The notes below the pieces were generated by a model, which worked only from the letters and a program-made list of their open reading frames with translations, had not been told where the DNA came from and did not search any database. A DNA stretch of 64,000 nucleotides from the NCBI GenBank assembly GCA_963801035.1, contig CAWDDF010000012.1, positions 56,356-120,355 on the forward strand, given 5' to 3'. Below are positions 9,599-18,726 of the stretch, one piece after another. The DNA is from JACCZX01 sp963801035 (lineage in GTDB: Bacteria; Pseudomonadota; Gammaproteobacteria; Burkholderiales; Burkholderiaceae_F). The translations under genes and the position numbers were made by a program. Each line of letters begins with the position of its first letter. Position 1 is the first letter of the stretch.

Positions 9599-9714
9599 TA
9601 ATATTTCTGGCGAACTCTGGTTGCTTTCGACCGAATGATCACGTAGGGTCAAAGAATATAGCGAAGGCGATGCGTGACCGCGCATCGCACAGTTTTCTCA
9701 AAAGGAGTTGACGT

Positions 9715-9795
9715 ATGGGTAACCGCGATCGGCAACGCAAGGAAGCAAAAAAACCTAAGCAACCGAAGAAGCCGCCTTCACCGTCGGTGAGCTGA
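9715..9795 (+). CDS. 26-residue lysine/proline-rich small protein
   Basis: Frame MGNRDRQRKEAKKPKQPKK followed by PPSPSVS and a stop. It is preceded by an excellent ribosome site (AAAAGGAG, seven bases from ATG). Very basic N-terminal half and proline-rich end; no known domain. Similar very short basic proteins starting MGNR occur in many proteobacteria, in my recollection, without known function. The strong ribosome site and clean start are the main support. Confidence 0.6.
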   Translation: MGNRDRQRKEAKKPKQPKKPPSPSVS

Positions 9796-9812
9796 TCATC
9801 AGGCTACTCGGA

Positions 9813-10623
9813 TTGCAGCTGTTCAGAAGTGCGATCGGGCTCGTCGCACTGACGTTGCTGTTGTCATGCGCGAGTACATCGCAAGTGCCTGCTGCCGCGC
9901 GCTCTGAGATTGCTCCTTCAGGGAAGCTGCGAGCTGCAATCAACTTCGGCAATCCGATTCTCGCAGTGAAGGACCCGGCGACGGGCGAGCCACGCGGCGT
10001 ATCGGTCGATCTATCGCGAGAGCTCGCGCGGCGCCTCGGTGTTCCTGTCGAGCTGGTGACCTACGACGCTGCGGGCAAGGTAGTAGAAGGCTTGAAGGCC
10101 GGTGCCTGGGACGTCGCGTATGTCGCAATCGATCCAGCACGCGCCGTCGATATCAGTTACACCGCACCGTATGTCGTGATCGAGGGTGCCTATCTGGTGC
10201 CGCAGAACTCTCCGATTCGCAGCAACGACGAAGTCGATCGCTCTCACGTGCATGTCGTCGTCGGTACCGGGAGCGCCTATGACTTGTTTCTCACACGAAA
10301 CCTGAAACAGGCGAAGATCGTTCGCGCGCCGACTTCGCCTGCGGTCACCGACATGCTGGTCGCACAAAAGCTCGAAGTCGCTGCCGGCGTCAAGCAGCAA
10401 CTCGAGGCCGATGCACGGCGCATCGGCGGACTCCGACTGCTTGACGGCCGATTCATGGTGATCAATCAGGCGATGGGAACACCGAAAAGCTCGAGGCGAA
10501 GCGGGCGTGAAGTATCTGCGCGAGTTCATCGAGGAGATGAAGGCTTCCGGCTTCGTGGCGCAGGCGCTCCAGCGGCATCGCATCGAGGGGGCGTCCGTCG
10601 CGCCGCGAGCCATAGTTGAATAA
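9813..10623 (+). pseudogene. Periplasmic solute-binding protein (amino-acid type), frameshifted near the end
   Basis: A signal sequence with lipobox-like LTLLLSC leads into a family-3 solute-binding domain: GKLRAAINFGNPILA, GVSVDLSRELARRLGV, and WDVAYVAIDPARAVDISYTAPY. In the run AAAA near 10487 the frame shifts; removing one A restores MGTPKARGEAGVKYLREFIE and a normal C-terminus ending at 10623. Uncorrected, the frame ends at 10619 with unrelated residues. The start is TTG 9813. No permease or ATPase gene is adjacent, so it may serve an unlinked transporter or act as an orphan sensor. The shift is probably a sequencing error. Confidence 0.82.
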
Positions 10624-10736
10624 GCTGTCCGGGCCCACGTAAAAGAACAGATCGATGCGTCGGATGATGGCGCGTTGCCCACAGCTCGCGACACCGCGGA
10701 TCGGTGAGTGAGATCAAGGTCGGCAGTGATCCAGCG

Positions 10737-11264
10737 ATGATCGAGATCGTCTCGTACGACTGCACGTGGCCGGCATTGTTCGAGGCCGAAGCTGCTGAGA
10801 TCCGGAAAGCGATGCGGGGCCTTGCTTTACGTGTCGAGCACGTCGGTTCGACGTCAGTTCCTGGTCTGGCAGCGAAGCGAGTCATCGATATTCAAGTATC
10901 AGTTGAGACGCTAGAAACGTTGGACATCTATTCAAAGTTGCTCGCGCCATTGGGCTACGCATACATTCCGTTAGGGGAGTTCGACGCCGTGTACCCGTTT
11001 TTCCAAAAACCGGGTGGCTCGACCGCCGGTACGCACCACGTCCATTTATGTGTTCTGGGCGGGCAGCAGGAGCGCAGGCATCTCGCGTTTCGTGATTACT
11101 TGCGTGAACATCCGTCGGTGGCGTTGCAATATCTGGAGCTCAAGCGCGGTCTGGCTGCCGCCCATGATGGTGCGACACTCGAATCCCGAGAGTGGTATTC
11201 GCTTTCAAAGACAGAGTTCATATCGTCCGTGTTGGCGCGTGCGCTGGCCACCAATCCCAGATAG
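10737..11264 (+). CDS. GrpB/UPF0157 family protein
   Basis: About 175 residues with the hallmarks of the GrpB family, part of the nucleotidyltransferase-like superfamily: IEIVSYDCTWPALFEAEA, VEHVGSTSVPGLAAKRVIDI (the conserved GS and D), and THHVHLCVLGGQ. The biochemical role is poorly defined; some members are fused to dephospho-CoA kinase. I choose ATG 10737 because homologues begin at this point; an in-frame GTG at 10704 would add 11 residues. Neighbours are unrelated. Confidence 0.85.
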   Translation: MIEIVSYDCTWPALFEAEAAEIRKAMRGLALRVEHVGSTSVPGLAAKRVIDIQVSVETLETLDIYSKLLAPLGYAYIPLGEFDAVYPFFQKPGGSTAGTHHVHLCVLGGQQERRHLAFRDYLREHPSVALQYLELKRGLAAAHDGATLESREWYSLSKTEFISSVLARALATNPR

Positions 11265-11359
11265 ATATGCAATTGCTTGTCGGGCTTCTATTTGCTGATC
11301 ACATTCGTTTTCCAATATGTGAGCTGACGAATCAGGTAATGCTTCTTCCGTTCTAGTTG

Positions 11360-11710
11360 ATGAATTCCGCGCGCACACCATTCGATCAGCAACGGACCTA
11401 TGGCGTCATACGCTCGGCACTGATCGGCTACGGCGTGGCAGCGTTCACGTATTTGTTCTCGCGCTCGAGTGCTTTGGAATCCGCGGGTGCCGGCCAGGCG
11501 TCCGGCTCGGCGCAGACGCTCGTGCTTGTCGGGTTAGCGCTGCAGGTCTTGCTGATCGGCGCACGCATGCTTGCCAGGCGCAGAGCATCGGAGAGCGATG
11601 TTGCAGCACAGGGTTTGATGATTCTCGAACTCGTTGCAGACGGCGTCACCGTCTTGCTGTTTGCAATGGCAACGCTTGGAACGATCATGCAGGCGAGCGG
11701 CAATGTCTAG
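11360..11710 (+). CDS. Small membrane protein of unknown function
   Basis: A 116-residue protein starting at ATG 11360. Three hydrophobic stretches are visible: around SALIGYGVAAFTYLFS, AQTLVLVGLALQVLLIGA and LVADGVTVLLFAMATLGTIM, suggesting three membrane helices with a basic loop (RMLARRRASES) after the second. No recognised family motif. Its stop lies 18 bases before the flavin monooxygenase start, so co-transcription is likely. Function unknown. Confidence 0.6.
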   Translation: MNSARTPFDQQRTYGVIRSALIGYGVAAFTYLFSRSSALESAGAGQASGSAQTLVLVGLALQVLLIGARMLARRRASESDVAAQGLMILELVADGVTVLLFAMATLGTIMQASGNV

Positions 11711-11728
11711 CTCGAATGTGGCACTGAC

Positions 11729-13309
11729 GTGTACCTGAACACCGACGTCCTGATCGTCGGGGCGGGCCCGACCGGGTTGATGCTGGCGAATCAGCTCGCG
11801 CGACGCGGCGTGCGTGCGGTGATCATCGACCGGCACCCGGGTCCGGCCCTGCAGACGAGAGCATTGGGTGTGCAGGCGCGAACGCTCGAGATCTACGCCC
11901 ATCTGGGCATCGTCGATCGTGCCCTCGAGCTTGGCAAGCGCGCGACCGGTGCCAACCTGTGGGCCGAAGGGCGGCGTACCGCGCGAGTTCCGATCGGCGA
12001 TATCGGGCGTGACCTGAGTCCCTTTCCGTTTCTTCTGATCCTCGGTCAGGACGACAACGAACGGCTGATGGGCGACGCTCTGCGCAGGCATGGAATGGCC
12101 GTGCGCTGGAATACCGAGCTCGTTGCGCTCAGGCAAGAGGTCAACCACGTCAAGGCAACGTTCAAGCAGCCCGATGGAGGTCTTGCTGAGATCACCGCCG
12201 CGTGGGTGGCCGGGTGTGACGGCGCCCGCAGCGCAGTGCGCGAGATGAACACGATCGAGTTCGTCGGTGCGCCTTACGAGCATGTTTTCTTCGTTGCCGA
12301 CACAGAAATGACGGGACCAATGGTTCCGGACGAGCTGAATGTTTATTTATGGCGCGAGGGATTTCATTTGTTCTTTCCGATGCGTGGAATCGATCACTGG
12401 CGAGTCGTCGGAATATTGCCGGTCGAGCTGCGCGACAGAGAAGATCTCACTTTCGAAGACGTCATCCCGTCGGTGCGACAGGAAGCGGGGGCGAATCTGA
12501 CGTTCAAGGCGTGCAGCTGGTATTCCACGTACCGCATTCATCATCGGTGTGCCGCGCGCTTTCGTGATCGCCGCTGCTTCCTGCTCGGCGATGCGGCACA
12601 CATCCACAGTCCGGTGGGCGCGCAGGGAATGAATACCGGGCTGCAGGATGCCTACAACCTGGCGTGGAAGCTTGCGGTTGTGGTCTCAGGGCGAGCCGAT
12701 GCGTCGCTGCTCGACTCGTACGAAGCCGAACGCATGCCGGTGGCGAAGCGGCTGCTGAGCACGACCGATCGCGCGTTCCAGCTGGTTGTTTCCGACAGCC
12801 GCGTAGCCGGACTCTTCCGCACGCGAGTGCTCGCGAACGTTGCAGCATTCGCGATGCGCTTCGACAGAATTCGAAAGCTCGCGTTTCGGACGATCTCGCA
12901 GATTGGTATCCAGTACCGCGACAGTCCGTTATCGCAGTCGCTTGCGCGCTGGCACGAAGGCGCGCCGCGCGCAGGCGATCGTTTTCCGTGGCTGCGGGTG
13001 ACGCTGCAGCGGAACGGTCCGATCGAGGATCTGTTTGCGAAGCTGAATGACACACGATTCCATCTGCTTCTGTTCGGTCAGCCGGGGTTCGCCGCTGAGT
13101 GGCCGGAGCTGCACGATCTGTTGAGCATCCATACGGTGCCAAGCGACCCTGCCAACGACAGGGAACTCGCACGGCAGCACATCCCGCAGCCTTCGTTCTA
13201 TCTGCTGCGGCCCGATGGTCATGTCGGACTTGCAGGGACTCAACTGGATGTGGCCGCTGTGTCGGGTTACGTTGCCGATCGTTTGCACATTCGTGCGCCA
13301 GCTAAATAA
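11729..13309 (+). CDS. FAD-dependent monooxygenase (PheA/TfdB, class A type)
   Basis: A 526-residue flavoprotein hydroxylase. Dinucleotide fold VLIVGAGPTGLMLANQLA at the N-terminus, the DG motif AGCDGARSAVRE near residue 175, and the GD motif LLGDAAHIHSPVGAQGMN near residue 290 are all in place. The C-terminal 120 residues resemble the thioredoxin-like tail of phenol and chlorophenol hydroxylases. It uses NAD(P)H and oxygen to hydroxylate an aromatic or similar substrate, which the sequence does not identify. The start is GTG 11729, 18 bases after the membrane protein. The pgl gene converges on it 12 bases away. Confidence 0.92.
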   Translation: MYLNTDVLIVGAGPTGLMLANQLARRGVRAVIIDRHPGPALQTRALGVQARTLEIYAHLGIVDRALELGKRATGANLWAEGRRTARVPIGDIGRDLSPFPFLLILGQDDNERLMGDALRRHGMAVRWNTELVALRQEVNHVKATFKQPDGGLAEITAAWVAGCDGARSAVREMNTIEFVGAPYEHVFFVADTEMTGPMVPDELNVYLWREGFHLFFPMRGIDHWRVVGILPVELRDREDLTFEDVIPSVRQEAGANLTFKACSWYSTYRIHHRCAARFRDRRCFLLGDAAHIHSPVGAQGMNTGLQDAYNLAWKLAVVVSGRADASLLDSYEAERMPVAKRLLSTTDRAFQLVVSDSRVAGLFRTRVLANVAAFAMRFDRIRKLAFRTISQIGIQYRDSPLSQSLARWHEGAPRAGDRFPWLRVTLQRNGPIEDLFAKLNDTRFHLLLFGQPGFAAEWPELHDLLSIHTVPSDPANDRELARQHIPQPSFYLLRPDGHVGLAGTQLDVAAVSGYVADRLHIRAPAK

Positions 13310-13321
13310 ATGCTTGCAGCG

Positions 13322-14023
13322 CTAGCGCGTCGCAGCGTCCGAAAGTAGCTTCGATTCCACCAGCACATCGATGCCGCCGCGCGGTCGAATCGCCCGCGCC
13401 GGAATATTTTCACCGGCGCGCCAGCGTGCGACTGCGTCACGCTTGTCATCGCCTGCGATCAGAAACAAAACCTCGCGCGCGCGGCTGAGTCGCGCCGCGC
13501 TCAGGGACACGCGCTCGGGCGGCGGCTTCGGTGCGTTGAACACTGCGAGCACTGCGGGCGCGTCGGTCGATGTTCCCCAGTCATGGCCGGGGAACAAGCT
13601 GGCCGTGTGGCCGTCATCGCCGAGTCCCAGCAACACCAGGTCGAACTCGCTGACGTTGCGCAGCGTTTCCGCGTAGGCGAGGGCGGCCGCAGTCGCGCCA
13701 AGCTCGGCCGGAATCGGATGTACCTGATCTTTCGGAATCGGCACGTGGTCGAGCCATTCGTCAGCCGCCATCTTGCTGTTGCGGCCCGCGTCGCCCGCCG
13801 GCAGGCAGCGCTCGTCTCCGAAGTACACGTTCCAGCGTGACCAGTCTGCGCTTTGCTTGCGCAACAATCGATAAACGCCACGCGGTGTATTGCCGCCTGC
13901 AAGCACGATCAGGAATTCGCCGCGTTCTTTGATCGCGCGCTGTGAAGCGTCGACGATGAGCCGGCATGCGGTTCGCTCGAGCTCAGCGACGTCGGCAACT
14001 GGAAGCCAGCGTACTTCGCTCAC
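13322..14023 (-). CDS. pgl: 6-phosphogluconolactonase
   Basis: A 233-residue protein that hydrolyses 6-phosphogluconolactone, the zwf product. Family motifs: FLIVLAGGNTPRGVYRLL near residue 38, VYFGDERCLP, and LVLLGLGDDGHTASLFPG with the catalytic histidine. The start is GTG at 14021-14023. Immediately upstream on the same strand is gnd (10-base gap), so gnd and pgl form an operon that completes the oxidative branch begun by zwf at 2.2 kb. Confidence 0.95.
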   Translation of the reverse strand: MSEVRWLPVADVAELERTACRLIVDASQRAIKERGEFLIVLAGGNTPRGVYRLLRKQSADWSRWNVYFGDERCLPAGDAGRNSKMAADEWLDHVPIPKDQVHPIPAELGATAAALAYAETLRNVSEFDLVLLGLGDDGHTASLFPGHDWGTSTDAPAVLAVFNAPKPPPERVSLSAARLSRAREVLFLIAGDDKRDAVARWRAGENIPARAIRPRGGIDVLVESKLLSDAATR

Positions 14024-14033
14024 CGCCGGACGC

Positions 14034-14941
14034 TCACTGCTTCTTTATTTCATGCCCGCCGAACTGATGACGCATCGCCGACAGCATCTTTGCTGCGAAT
14101 GAATCCGAATCGCGCGACGCCAGGCGTGCAATCAGTGCGAGCGTGATCGCCGGCGCGGGCACATTCAGATCGATCGCTTCTGCGACGGTCCACCGTCCTT
14201 CGCCAGAGTCGGGAACAAACGGCGCGACGCCGTCCAGTGCCGGGTTCTCTTTCAACGCGATCGTCGTCAAATCGAGCAGCCACGAACGCACGACGCTGCC
14301 TTCGCGCCAGATTTCGGCCACCTGGTGCAGATCGAGTGCGAACTCCTTCTTGTGCTGCATGATGGAAAAGCCTTCTGCATACGCCTGCATCAGGCCGTAC
14401 TCGATGCCGTTGTGAATCATCTTCGTGAAGTGGCCCGCACCGCTCGGACCCACACGGCCCCAGCCACGATTCGGCGCCGGCGCCAGTGTCTCGAAGATTG
14501 GTTGCAGTTGTTTGACGACACCCGCTTCGCCGCCGACCATCATGCTGTAGCCCTCGGTAAGCCCCCAGATGCCGCCGCTGGTGCCGCAGTCGATGTAATT
14601 CAACTGTCGATCAACGAACTGTCGGGCGCGGCGCTGCGTGTCTTTGTAGTTTGAATTGCCGCCGTCGACGACGGTGTCGCCGGCCGACAGCAACGGCAGC
14701 AGCGCCTTGATCGTTGCTTCCGTCGCGTCGCCCGATGGCACCATCATCCACAGCGTGCGCGGCGTTGAAAGCTTTCGTTATCAGCCCATCGAGCGAAGCA
14801 ACGCGACTCGGCACCGTGTTGCTCGACGCGCTTGCGCGCGTCCGGATTGAAGTCAAATCCGACCACTCGATGGCCACCACGCAATAGCCGCAGCGTCATG
14901 TTGGCGCCCATGCGCCCGAGGCCGATCATGCCGAGCTCCAT
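14034..14941 (-). pseudogene. gnd: 6-phosphogluconate dehydrogenase (short form), two frameshifts
   Basis: Decarboxylates 6-phosphogluconate to ribulose 5-phosphate. The N-terminus has the Rossmann motif MIGLGRMGANMTLRLL; later come VVDGGNSNYKDT, CGTSGGIWGLTEGY and KMIHNGIEYGLMQAYAEG. About 300 residues in total, which is the short GntZ/YqeC-like class rather than the 470-residue E. coli form. Two single-base insertions only 30 bases apart (near 14803 and in the TTT at 14773-14775) move the frame; removing both gives the continuous segment ASLDGLITKLSTPRTLWMMV. Errors this close together fit bad consensus sequence. It lies directly upstream of pgl. Confidence 0.88.
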
Positions 14942-14950
14942 GCGGCCTTC

Positions 14951-15244
14951 CTATACCAACTTGGCCAGCACTCCGTTCATTTCTTCTCTTGAGAAAGCTC
15001 GCATGGTCTGGGTCCGTACGTTTCCCCCGGCACCGATGGCCAATCCGAGCGCGGTCATCGACGCGTCGTCCGGCGCTTCGAATATTCCAACCACGTCGTA
15101 ACTGCCGAGCGTCCAGAAAAACTCCTTTACGGTAACGCCGAATTTTTTCGCCTGTTCCTTGACTGCATCGGAGCGTTTAGTCGTGTCTTTAGCAGTTCGA
15201 ACGCCTTGATCCGTGAAGTTCGTGAGGACAATGTAAGTGGCCAT
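14951..15244 (-). CDS. GYD-domain protein
   Basis: A 97-residue protein starting at ATG 15242-15244 behind AGGAGG. It begins MATYIVLTNFTDQGVRTAKD and carries WTLGSYDVVGIFEAPDD, the conserved core of the small GYD family, which has a ferredoxin-like fold. No function is known for the family. It lies nine bases upstream of gnd on the same strand, but probably has its own transcript, given its strong ribosome site. Confidence 0.88.
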   Translation of the reverse strand: MATYIVLTNFTDQGVRTAKDTTKRSDAVKEQAKKFGVTVKEFFWTLGSYDVVGIFEAPDDASMTALGLAIGAGGNVRTQTMRAFSREEMNGVLAKLV

Positions 15245-15376
15245 GATGAGTTCCTCCTGCTTGCGTTTGAGGCACCGGAATAGTTGCAAAGGGGCGGCAC
15301 AGCCTCGATTGCGCCCGCCTGGCTCGATGCTACGCGCCGTAAATTCGGGCACGCACGATCTCCGACCGAAAGGCGA

Positions 15377-15583
15377 TCAGTTCAGGTTGATCTCTCCGTC
15401 GAAACTTACCTTTAACTTCAGGCCGGCGACTTCGAGCGTCATTTTTGCCGGAAACGTCTCCGTTCCCGCAATTGCTCGATCTGCGGTCGCTTTCGCAACC
15501 GCCTGTTCGATCTCACGCTGCGAATTGACGCCGACCATTTTCAGAAACTTGCGAATGCTGAGATTGAATGTTTCTTCATTCAT
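15377..15583 (-). CDS. DUF6494-family small protein
   Basis: A 68-residue protein starting at ATG 15581-15583 with GGAG upstream. The sequence begins MNEETFNLSIRKFLKMVGVN and contains SQREIEQAVAKA and PAKMTLEVAGLKLKVSFDGE, which I recognise as the small conserved family DUF6494 in proteobacteria. A predicted N-terminal helix is followed by two beta strands. Function unknown. Confidence 0.8.
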   Translation of the reverse strand: MNEETFNLSIRKFLKMVGVNSQREIEQAVAKATADRAIAGTETFPAKMTLEVAGLKLKVSFDGEINLN

Positions 15584-15611
15584 CGAGGTCTCCAGTTTTT
15601 TAGGAAGTTGT

Positions 15612-16415
15612 CTACTGCGTGACTCGTCCGCGCACCGCCCACGCACGGGCGATCAGCGGGATCGAGCCGTCGCTGGCAATCGGAAGCGTTGCGCGGATCC
15701 GATCGCGCAGCGCGTTGCGGCGCTCTTCGGTGAGCGACATCGCGTACGCGGGCGCCGGTCCCTGACCACCCAGAAACGGGTTCCAGTAATCGTCAAAGTC
15801 CTTGAATGTGGTGGGGACATCGATCATCTGCGTCTGCACATCGTGCAGTCCAGCGTCTTCGAACAAACTGGTCAGCGCAGGCGGCTGGCACATCGGAAAG
15901 CGTATTGATTCGACGAGTTTCGAAGCGCTCGGATCCAATGCGACGGTCGCGTCCCAGAAGTAACGCATCAGCTCCATCTTGCCGGCGTAGTCCCACACGT
16001 AGGCAGCGACCATGCCTCCCGGGCGCACGACTCGTGTCATTTCCTGAGCCGCCAGCGATGGCTTCGGAACGAAGTTAAGGACGAGGCCTGACGCTGCGAC
16101 ATCGAAGCGCGTGGATTCCACTGGAAGCGACTGAGCATCACCCACGTCAAACGTGGCTCTCGGATCGCTGGTATGCGCGGTGGCGTAGTCGACAAATCCG
16201 GCCGACGGGTCGATTCCCTTGACGCTGCGCGGCTGCATCTGTTGCAGGATCGTTTGTGTCAGTGCGCCGGTTCCGCACCCGACGTCGAGCCAATCGAGTT
16301 GCGCGGGCAGCGCAAGCCACTGCAAAAAGTCGTTCGCGACAAGCCGGCTCCAACGACCCACGTATGGCTCGTATAGATCGCCGGCTGCCCAATGGTCTTT
16401 ACTGTGTACCGACAT
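15612..16415 (-). CDS. Class I SAM-dependent methyltransferase
   Basis: A 267-residue protein with the SAM-binding motif I LDWLDVGCGTGALTQTI near residue 42, motif II VGDAQSLPVE and post-motif EMTRVVRPGGMVAAYVWD. This layout is that of Methyltransf_11/25 small-molecule methyltransferases. The substrate is not evident. It is separated by 28 bases from the DUF6494 gene downstream, and the two may be co-transcribed. Confidence 0.88.
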   Translation of the reverse strand: MSVHSKDHWAAGDLYEPYVGRWSRLVANDFLQWLALPAQLDWLDVGCGTGALTQTILQQMQPRSVKGIDPSAGFVDYATAHTSDPRATFDVGDAQSLPVESTRFDVAASGLVLNFVPKPSLAAQEMTRVVRPGGMVAAYVWDYAGKMELMRYFWDATVALDPSASKLVESIRFPMCQPPALTSLFEDAGLHDVQTQMIDVPTTFKDFDDYWNPFLGGQGPAPAYAMSLTEERRNALRDRIRATLPIASDGSIPLIARAWAVRGRVTQ

Positions 16416-16512
16416 CGACTCGCTGGCCCTCGCTGGATTGTCTTATCAATATTCTTCCGCGCGCAGATTATCGATAACCCAGGTAGCAGCGTAGCGCGTT
16501 GTGTTCCGATCC

Positions 16513-17151
16513 CTATGGTCTCTGCCGTGCACCGCGAGCCATCTGTCCAACGAGCGCATGGCGGAAACAGTCGGCCGTGTGATCGTTGACAAGTCCGACC
16601 GCCTGCATGAAGGCGTAACAGATCGTAGAGCCGACGAATTTGAATCCCCGGCGCAACAGATCACGGCTGAGTGCATCTGACTCCGCCGTGCGCGCGGGAA
16701 TCGATTCCAGCGAATGCCTTCGGTTGTCCAGAGGCGCTCCGTTGACGAATTTCCACACGTAAGCATCGAAGCTGCCGAACTCCTTCTGGACAGCGAGGTA
16801 TGCGCGCGCGTTACCAACCGTGCTTACGATCTTGAGCCGATTGCGAACGATCCCCGCGTTCTGAAGAAGCCGCTCGATCCGCAATGGTGTGAACCGCGCT
16901 ACCCGCACCGGATCGAAGTCCAGGAATGCTTTGCGATATGCATCGCGCTTCTTCAGAATGGTCTCCCAGCTCAGACCTGCCTGCGCACCTTCAAGCGTTA
17001 AAAACTCGAACAAAGTCCTGTCGTCATGCACAGGAACGCCCCACTCGGCGTCGTGATACGCAATGCCGAGGGGAGTTCGTGCCCAGCTGCAGCGTGTGAG
17101 CGAATTCACGTTTTTTTTGGCTTGTAGCGGCGGGGTTCGACCACCCGGCAT
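16513..17151 (-). CDS. tag: DNA-3-methyladenine glycosylase I
   Basis: Removes 3-methyladenine from DNA in base excision repair. After a short non-conserved start the family sequence begins RCSWARTPLGIAYHDAEWG; the zinc cysteine/histidine set (RCSW, YHDAEWGVPVHDD, and HTADCFRH at the end) and the helix-hairpin-helix region KFVGSTICYAFMQAVG are present. The start could be ATG 17149-17151, used here, or GTG 17107-17109, closer to the family start. An A8 run at 17112-17119 lies between them and may hide an indel. Confidence 0.9.
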   Translation of the reverse strand: MPGGRTPPLQAKKNVNSLTRCSWARTPLGIAYHDAEWGVPVHDDRTLFEFLTLEGAQAGLSWETILKKRDAYRKAFLDFDPVRVARFTPLRIERLLQNAGIVRNRLKIVSTVGNARAYLAVQKEFGSFDAYVWKFVNGAPLDNRRHSLESIPARTAESDALSRDLLRRGFKFVGSTICYAFMQAVGLVNDHTADCFRHALVGQMARGARQRP

Positions 17152-17199
17152 AGTGCACGCTGCCGCGAACAGGAACAAGGCTTGCCGCGTACAGCCGGG

Positions 17200-17343
17200 T
17201 GTGGCGATATGACCGGCGAGCCGAACAAGCTTTACGACACGGTCAACGTGCAGGGTACCGAGCGGCTGTTGCGCGCGCTTTCGGACTTCGAGGTCGAACA
17301 GTTCATCTACGCCAGCACGATGCTCGTGCATGCACCCACGGAG
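17200..17343 (+). pseudogene. Internal fragment of an NAD-dependent epimerase/dehydratase
   Basis: A stretch of about 48 codons reads DMTGEPNKLYDTVNVQGTER, then LLRALSDFEVEQFIYASTML and VHAPTESS. This is the typical middle of an extended SDR epimerase (the NV.GT..LL and F.YAST.LVH motifs). There is no Rossmann glycine motif upstream and no YxxxK or C-terminal domain downstream, so the gene is cut at both ends. A genuine gene remnant, not explained by a single indel. No mobile element is seen at its ends. Confidence 0.65.
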
Positions 17344-17519
17344 TCGAGTCGTCTGATCGCATTGAGTCTGCCGCGCGGCGCCGTGCATAGCCACTATGGC
17401 GACTGGGACCGCCTGATCCGATAGCCTCGTCACGCTTGGCGTTACTACTGAGACCCTCGACCGACAGCACCCGGTCCATGCCGGGCGCTGTCGTTCTGCT
17501 CGAGATCAGGCGCGCAGAA

Positions 17520-17939
17520 TCAGAGAGCCCGCGATACCTCTGAGAGCGCTTCCGCAACAGGCTCCATATCCGAGGCCTCGACGGCAAAGTCGCCGAGGGA
17601 AACGATTCCGACGAGCCGCTTGTCACGATTGACCACCGGTAACCGGCGCACTTGCCGCTCACTCATCAGTCTCGCCGCCTCTTCGACCGACTCGTCCTCG
17701 TAGGCCCAGAACACACCTTCGGACATCACTTCGCGTACCTTGGTGCTCGGCGCCTTGTTATCCGCGACCGCGCGAATGACGATGTCGCGATCAGAAATAG
17801 CACCGATCAGGCGGTCGTTTTCTCCCACAGGTAGCAGTCCGAAATCGCCGCTGCGCATCTTCTGCGCCGCTTGATGGATCGATGCATCGGGACTGATCAC
17901 CGTGACGTCCCGGCTCATGATGTCTGTAAGTTTTTGCAT
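17520..17939 (-). CDS. Tandem CBS-domain protein
   Basis: A 139-residue protein made of two CBS domains: residues 1-60 (DIMSRDVTVISPDASIHQAA ... IGAISDRDIVIRAV) and 68-130 (VREVMSEGVFWAYEDESVEE ... LVGIVSLGDFAV). The pair should bind an adenosyl ligand and act as a cytoplasmic energy or redox sensor; stand-alone proteins of this type are common in stress regulons. ATG at 17937-17939 with a GGAG upstream. It lies between unrelated genes. Confidence 0.92.
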   Translation of the reverse strand: MQKLTDIMSRDVTVISPDASIHQAAQKMRSGDFGLLPVGENDRLIGAISDRDIVIRAVADNKAPSTKVREVMSEGVFWAYEDESVEEAARLMSERQVRRLPVVNRDKRLVGIVSLGDFAVEASDMEPVAEALSEVSRAL

Positions 17940-18036
17940 ATCGATCTCCCTTTTGCGCGTGAATTAAAGCTTCACGTCTGCATATCGAGTAGCAAACACT
18001 TGGCCCGCGCGATGGCTATTCAGTACTTTTTGAACA

Positions 18037-18660
18037 TCAGCGAAGCAAAACCAAAGCGTCCGACAGGATGTAGATACCCAAGGCAATCAGAACGATAGGC
18101 AGGATTACGTGGCCGTGCCGTCGTATCGCTGCGCCGAGAACTCTGTTGTTTACCAGCAGGTACCCGAGGGCGCACCAAACGCCGGTCAAGACCGCAAATG
18201 TGAGCGTGTAGGTAACGATCGCTTCGCTGTGCGTGGCGAACAGCGGAACATATACGCCGATGTTGTCTCCGCCGTTTGCGATGGTCACACTCGCAACGGC
18301 AAGGATTTGGGCGTGCAGCCTACGTTCAGCGTTGTGCTCCCGGTCCTGGATGCCATGCTCGTTGCTGCCGGCTTCGTCGCCGAGTGTTTCCCCGCGCAGT
18401 GCTACTAGCCCCCTGAGTCCCAGGAACAGCGGCACGACTCCCAACAGCGCAACCCAGCCAGCAGCAAGAGCTAGCGCCAACGATGCGGCCAACGCGCTTA
18501 GGAGCACCAGCGCGCCGATGCCTACATACTGCCCAACGACAATTGATCGAGGACGCAGGCGCGGATCGGCAAAGAACGCCGCGAGCAAAAAGAGGTCATC
18601 GATGTTTGTGGAAACGAACACCACAATTCCGATGCCGAGATCGGACACAAACGAACTCAT
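18037..18660 (-). CDS. CadD-like cadmium resistance membrane transporter
   Basis: A 207-residue integral membrane protein with five to six hydrophobic segments. The N-terminal STNIDDLFLLAAFFADPRLR and the central VTIANGGDNIGVYVPLFAT are the paired conserved elements of the CadD family (LysE superfamily), implicated in cadmium or other cation export. A hydrophilic loop around residues 90-115 links the halves. No metal-responsive regulator is adjacent, so the substrate is inferred from family only. Confidence 0.82.
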   Translation of the reverse strand: MSSFVSDLGIGIVVFVSTNIDDLFLLAAFFADPRLRPRSIVVGQYVGIGALVLLSALAASLALALAAGWVALLGVVPLFLGLRGLVALRGETLGDEAGSNEHGIQDREHNAERRLHAQILAVASVTIANGGDNIGVYVPLFATHSEAIVTYTLTFAVLTGVWCALGYLLVNNRVLGAAIRRHGHVILPIVLIALGIYILSDALVLLR

Positions 18661-18726
18661 TCCAACTTCAACGTTGATATGTTCCTGAATGAGCGTTCGC
18701 GATGAGGGCGACGTCGACCGTCGCCA

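Noticed and set aside
8744..9601. Long open frame on the plus strand inside the thiolase gene
   Set aside because: Exact antisense shadow of a strongly conserved thiolase; arginine-rich composition typical of GC-rich complementary frames. The same applies to long frames opposite zwf (2457-3446), pgi (5070-6047), serC (22204-23202), the di-haem cytochrome (25850-26728), the cassette hydrolase (36163-37383), and nrdJ (51296-52261).
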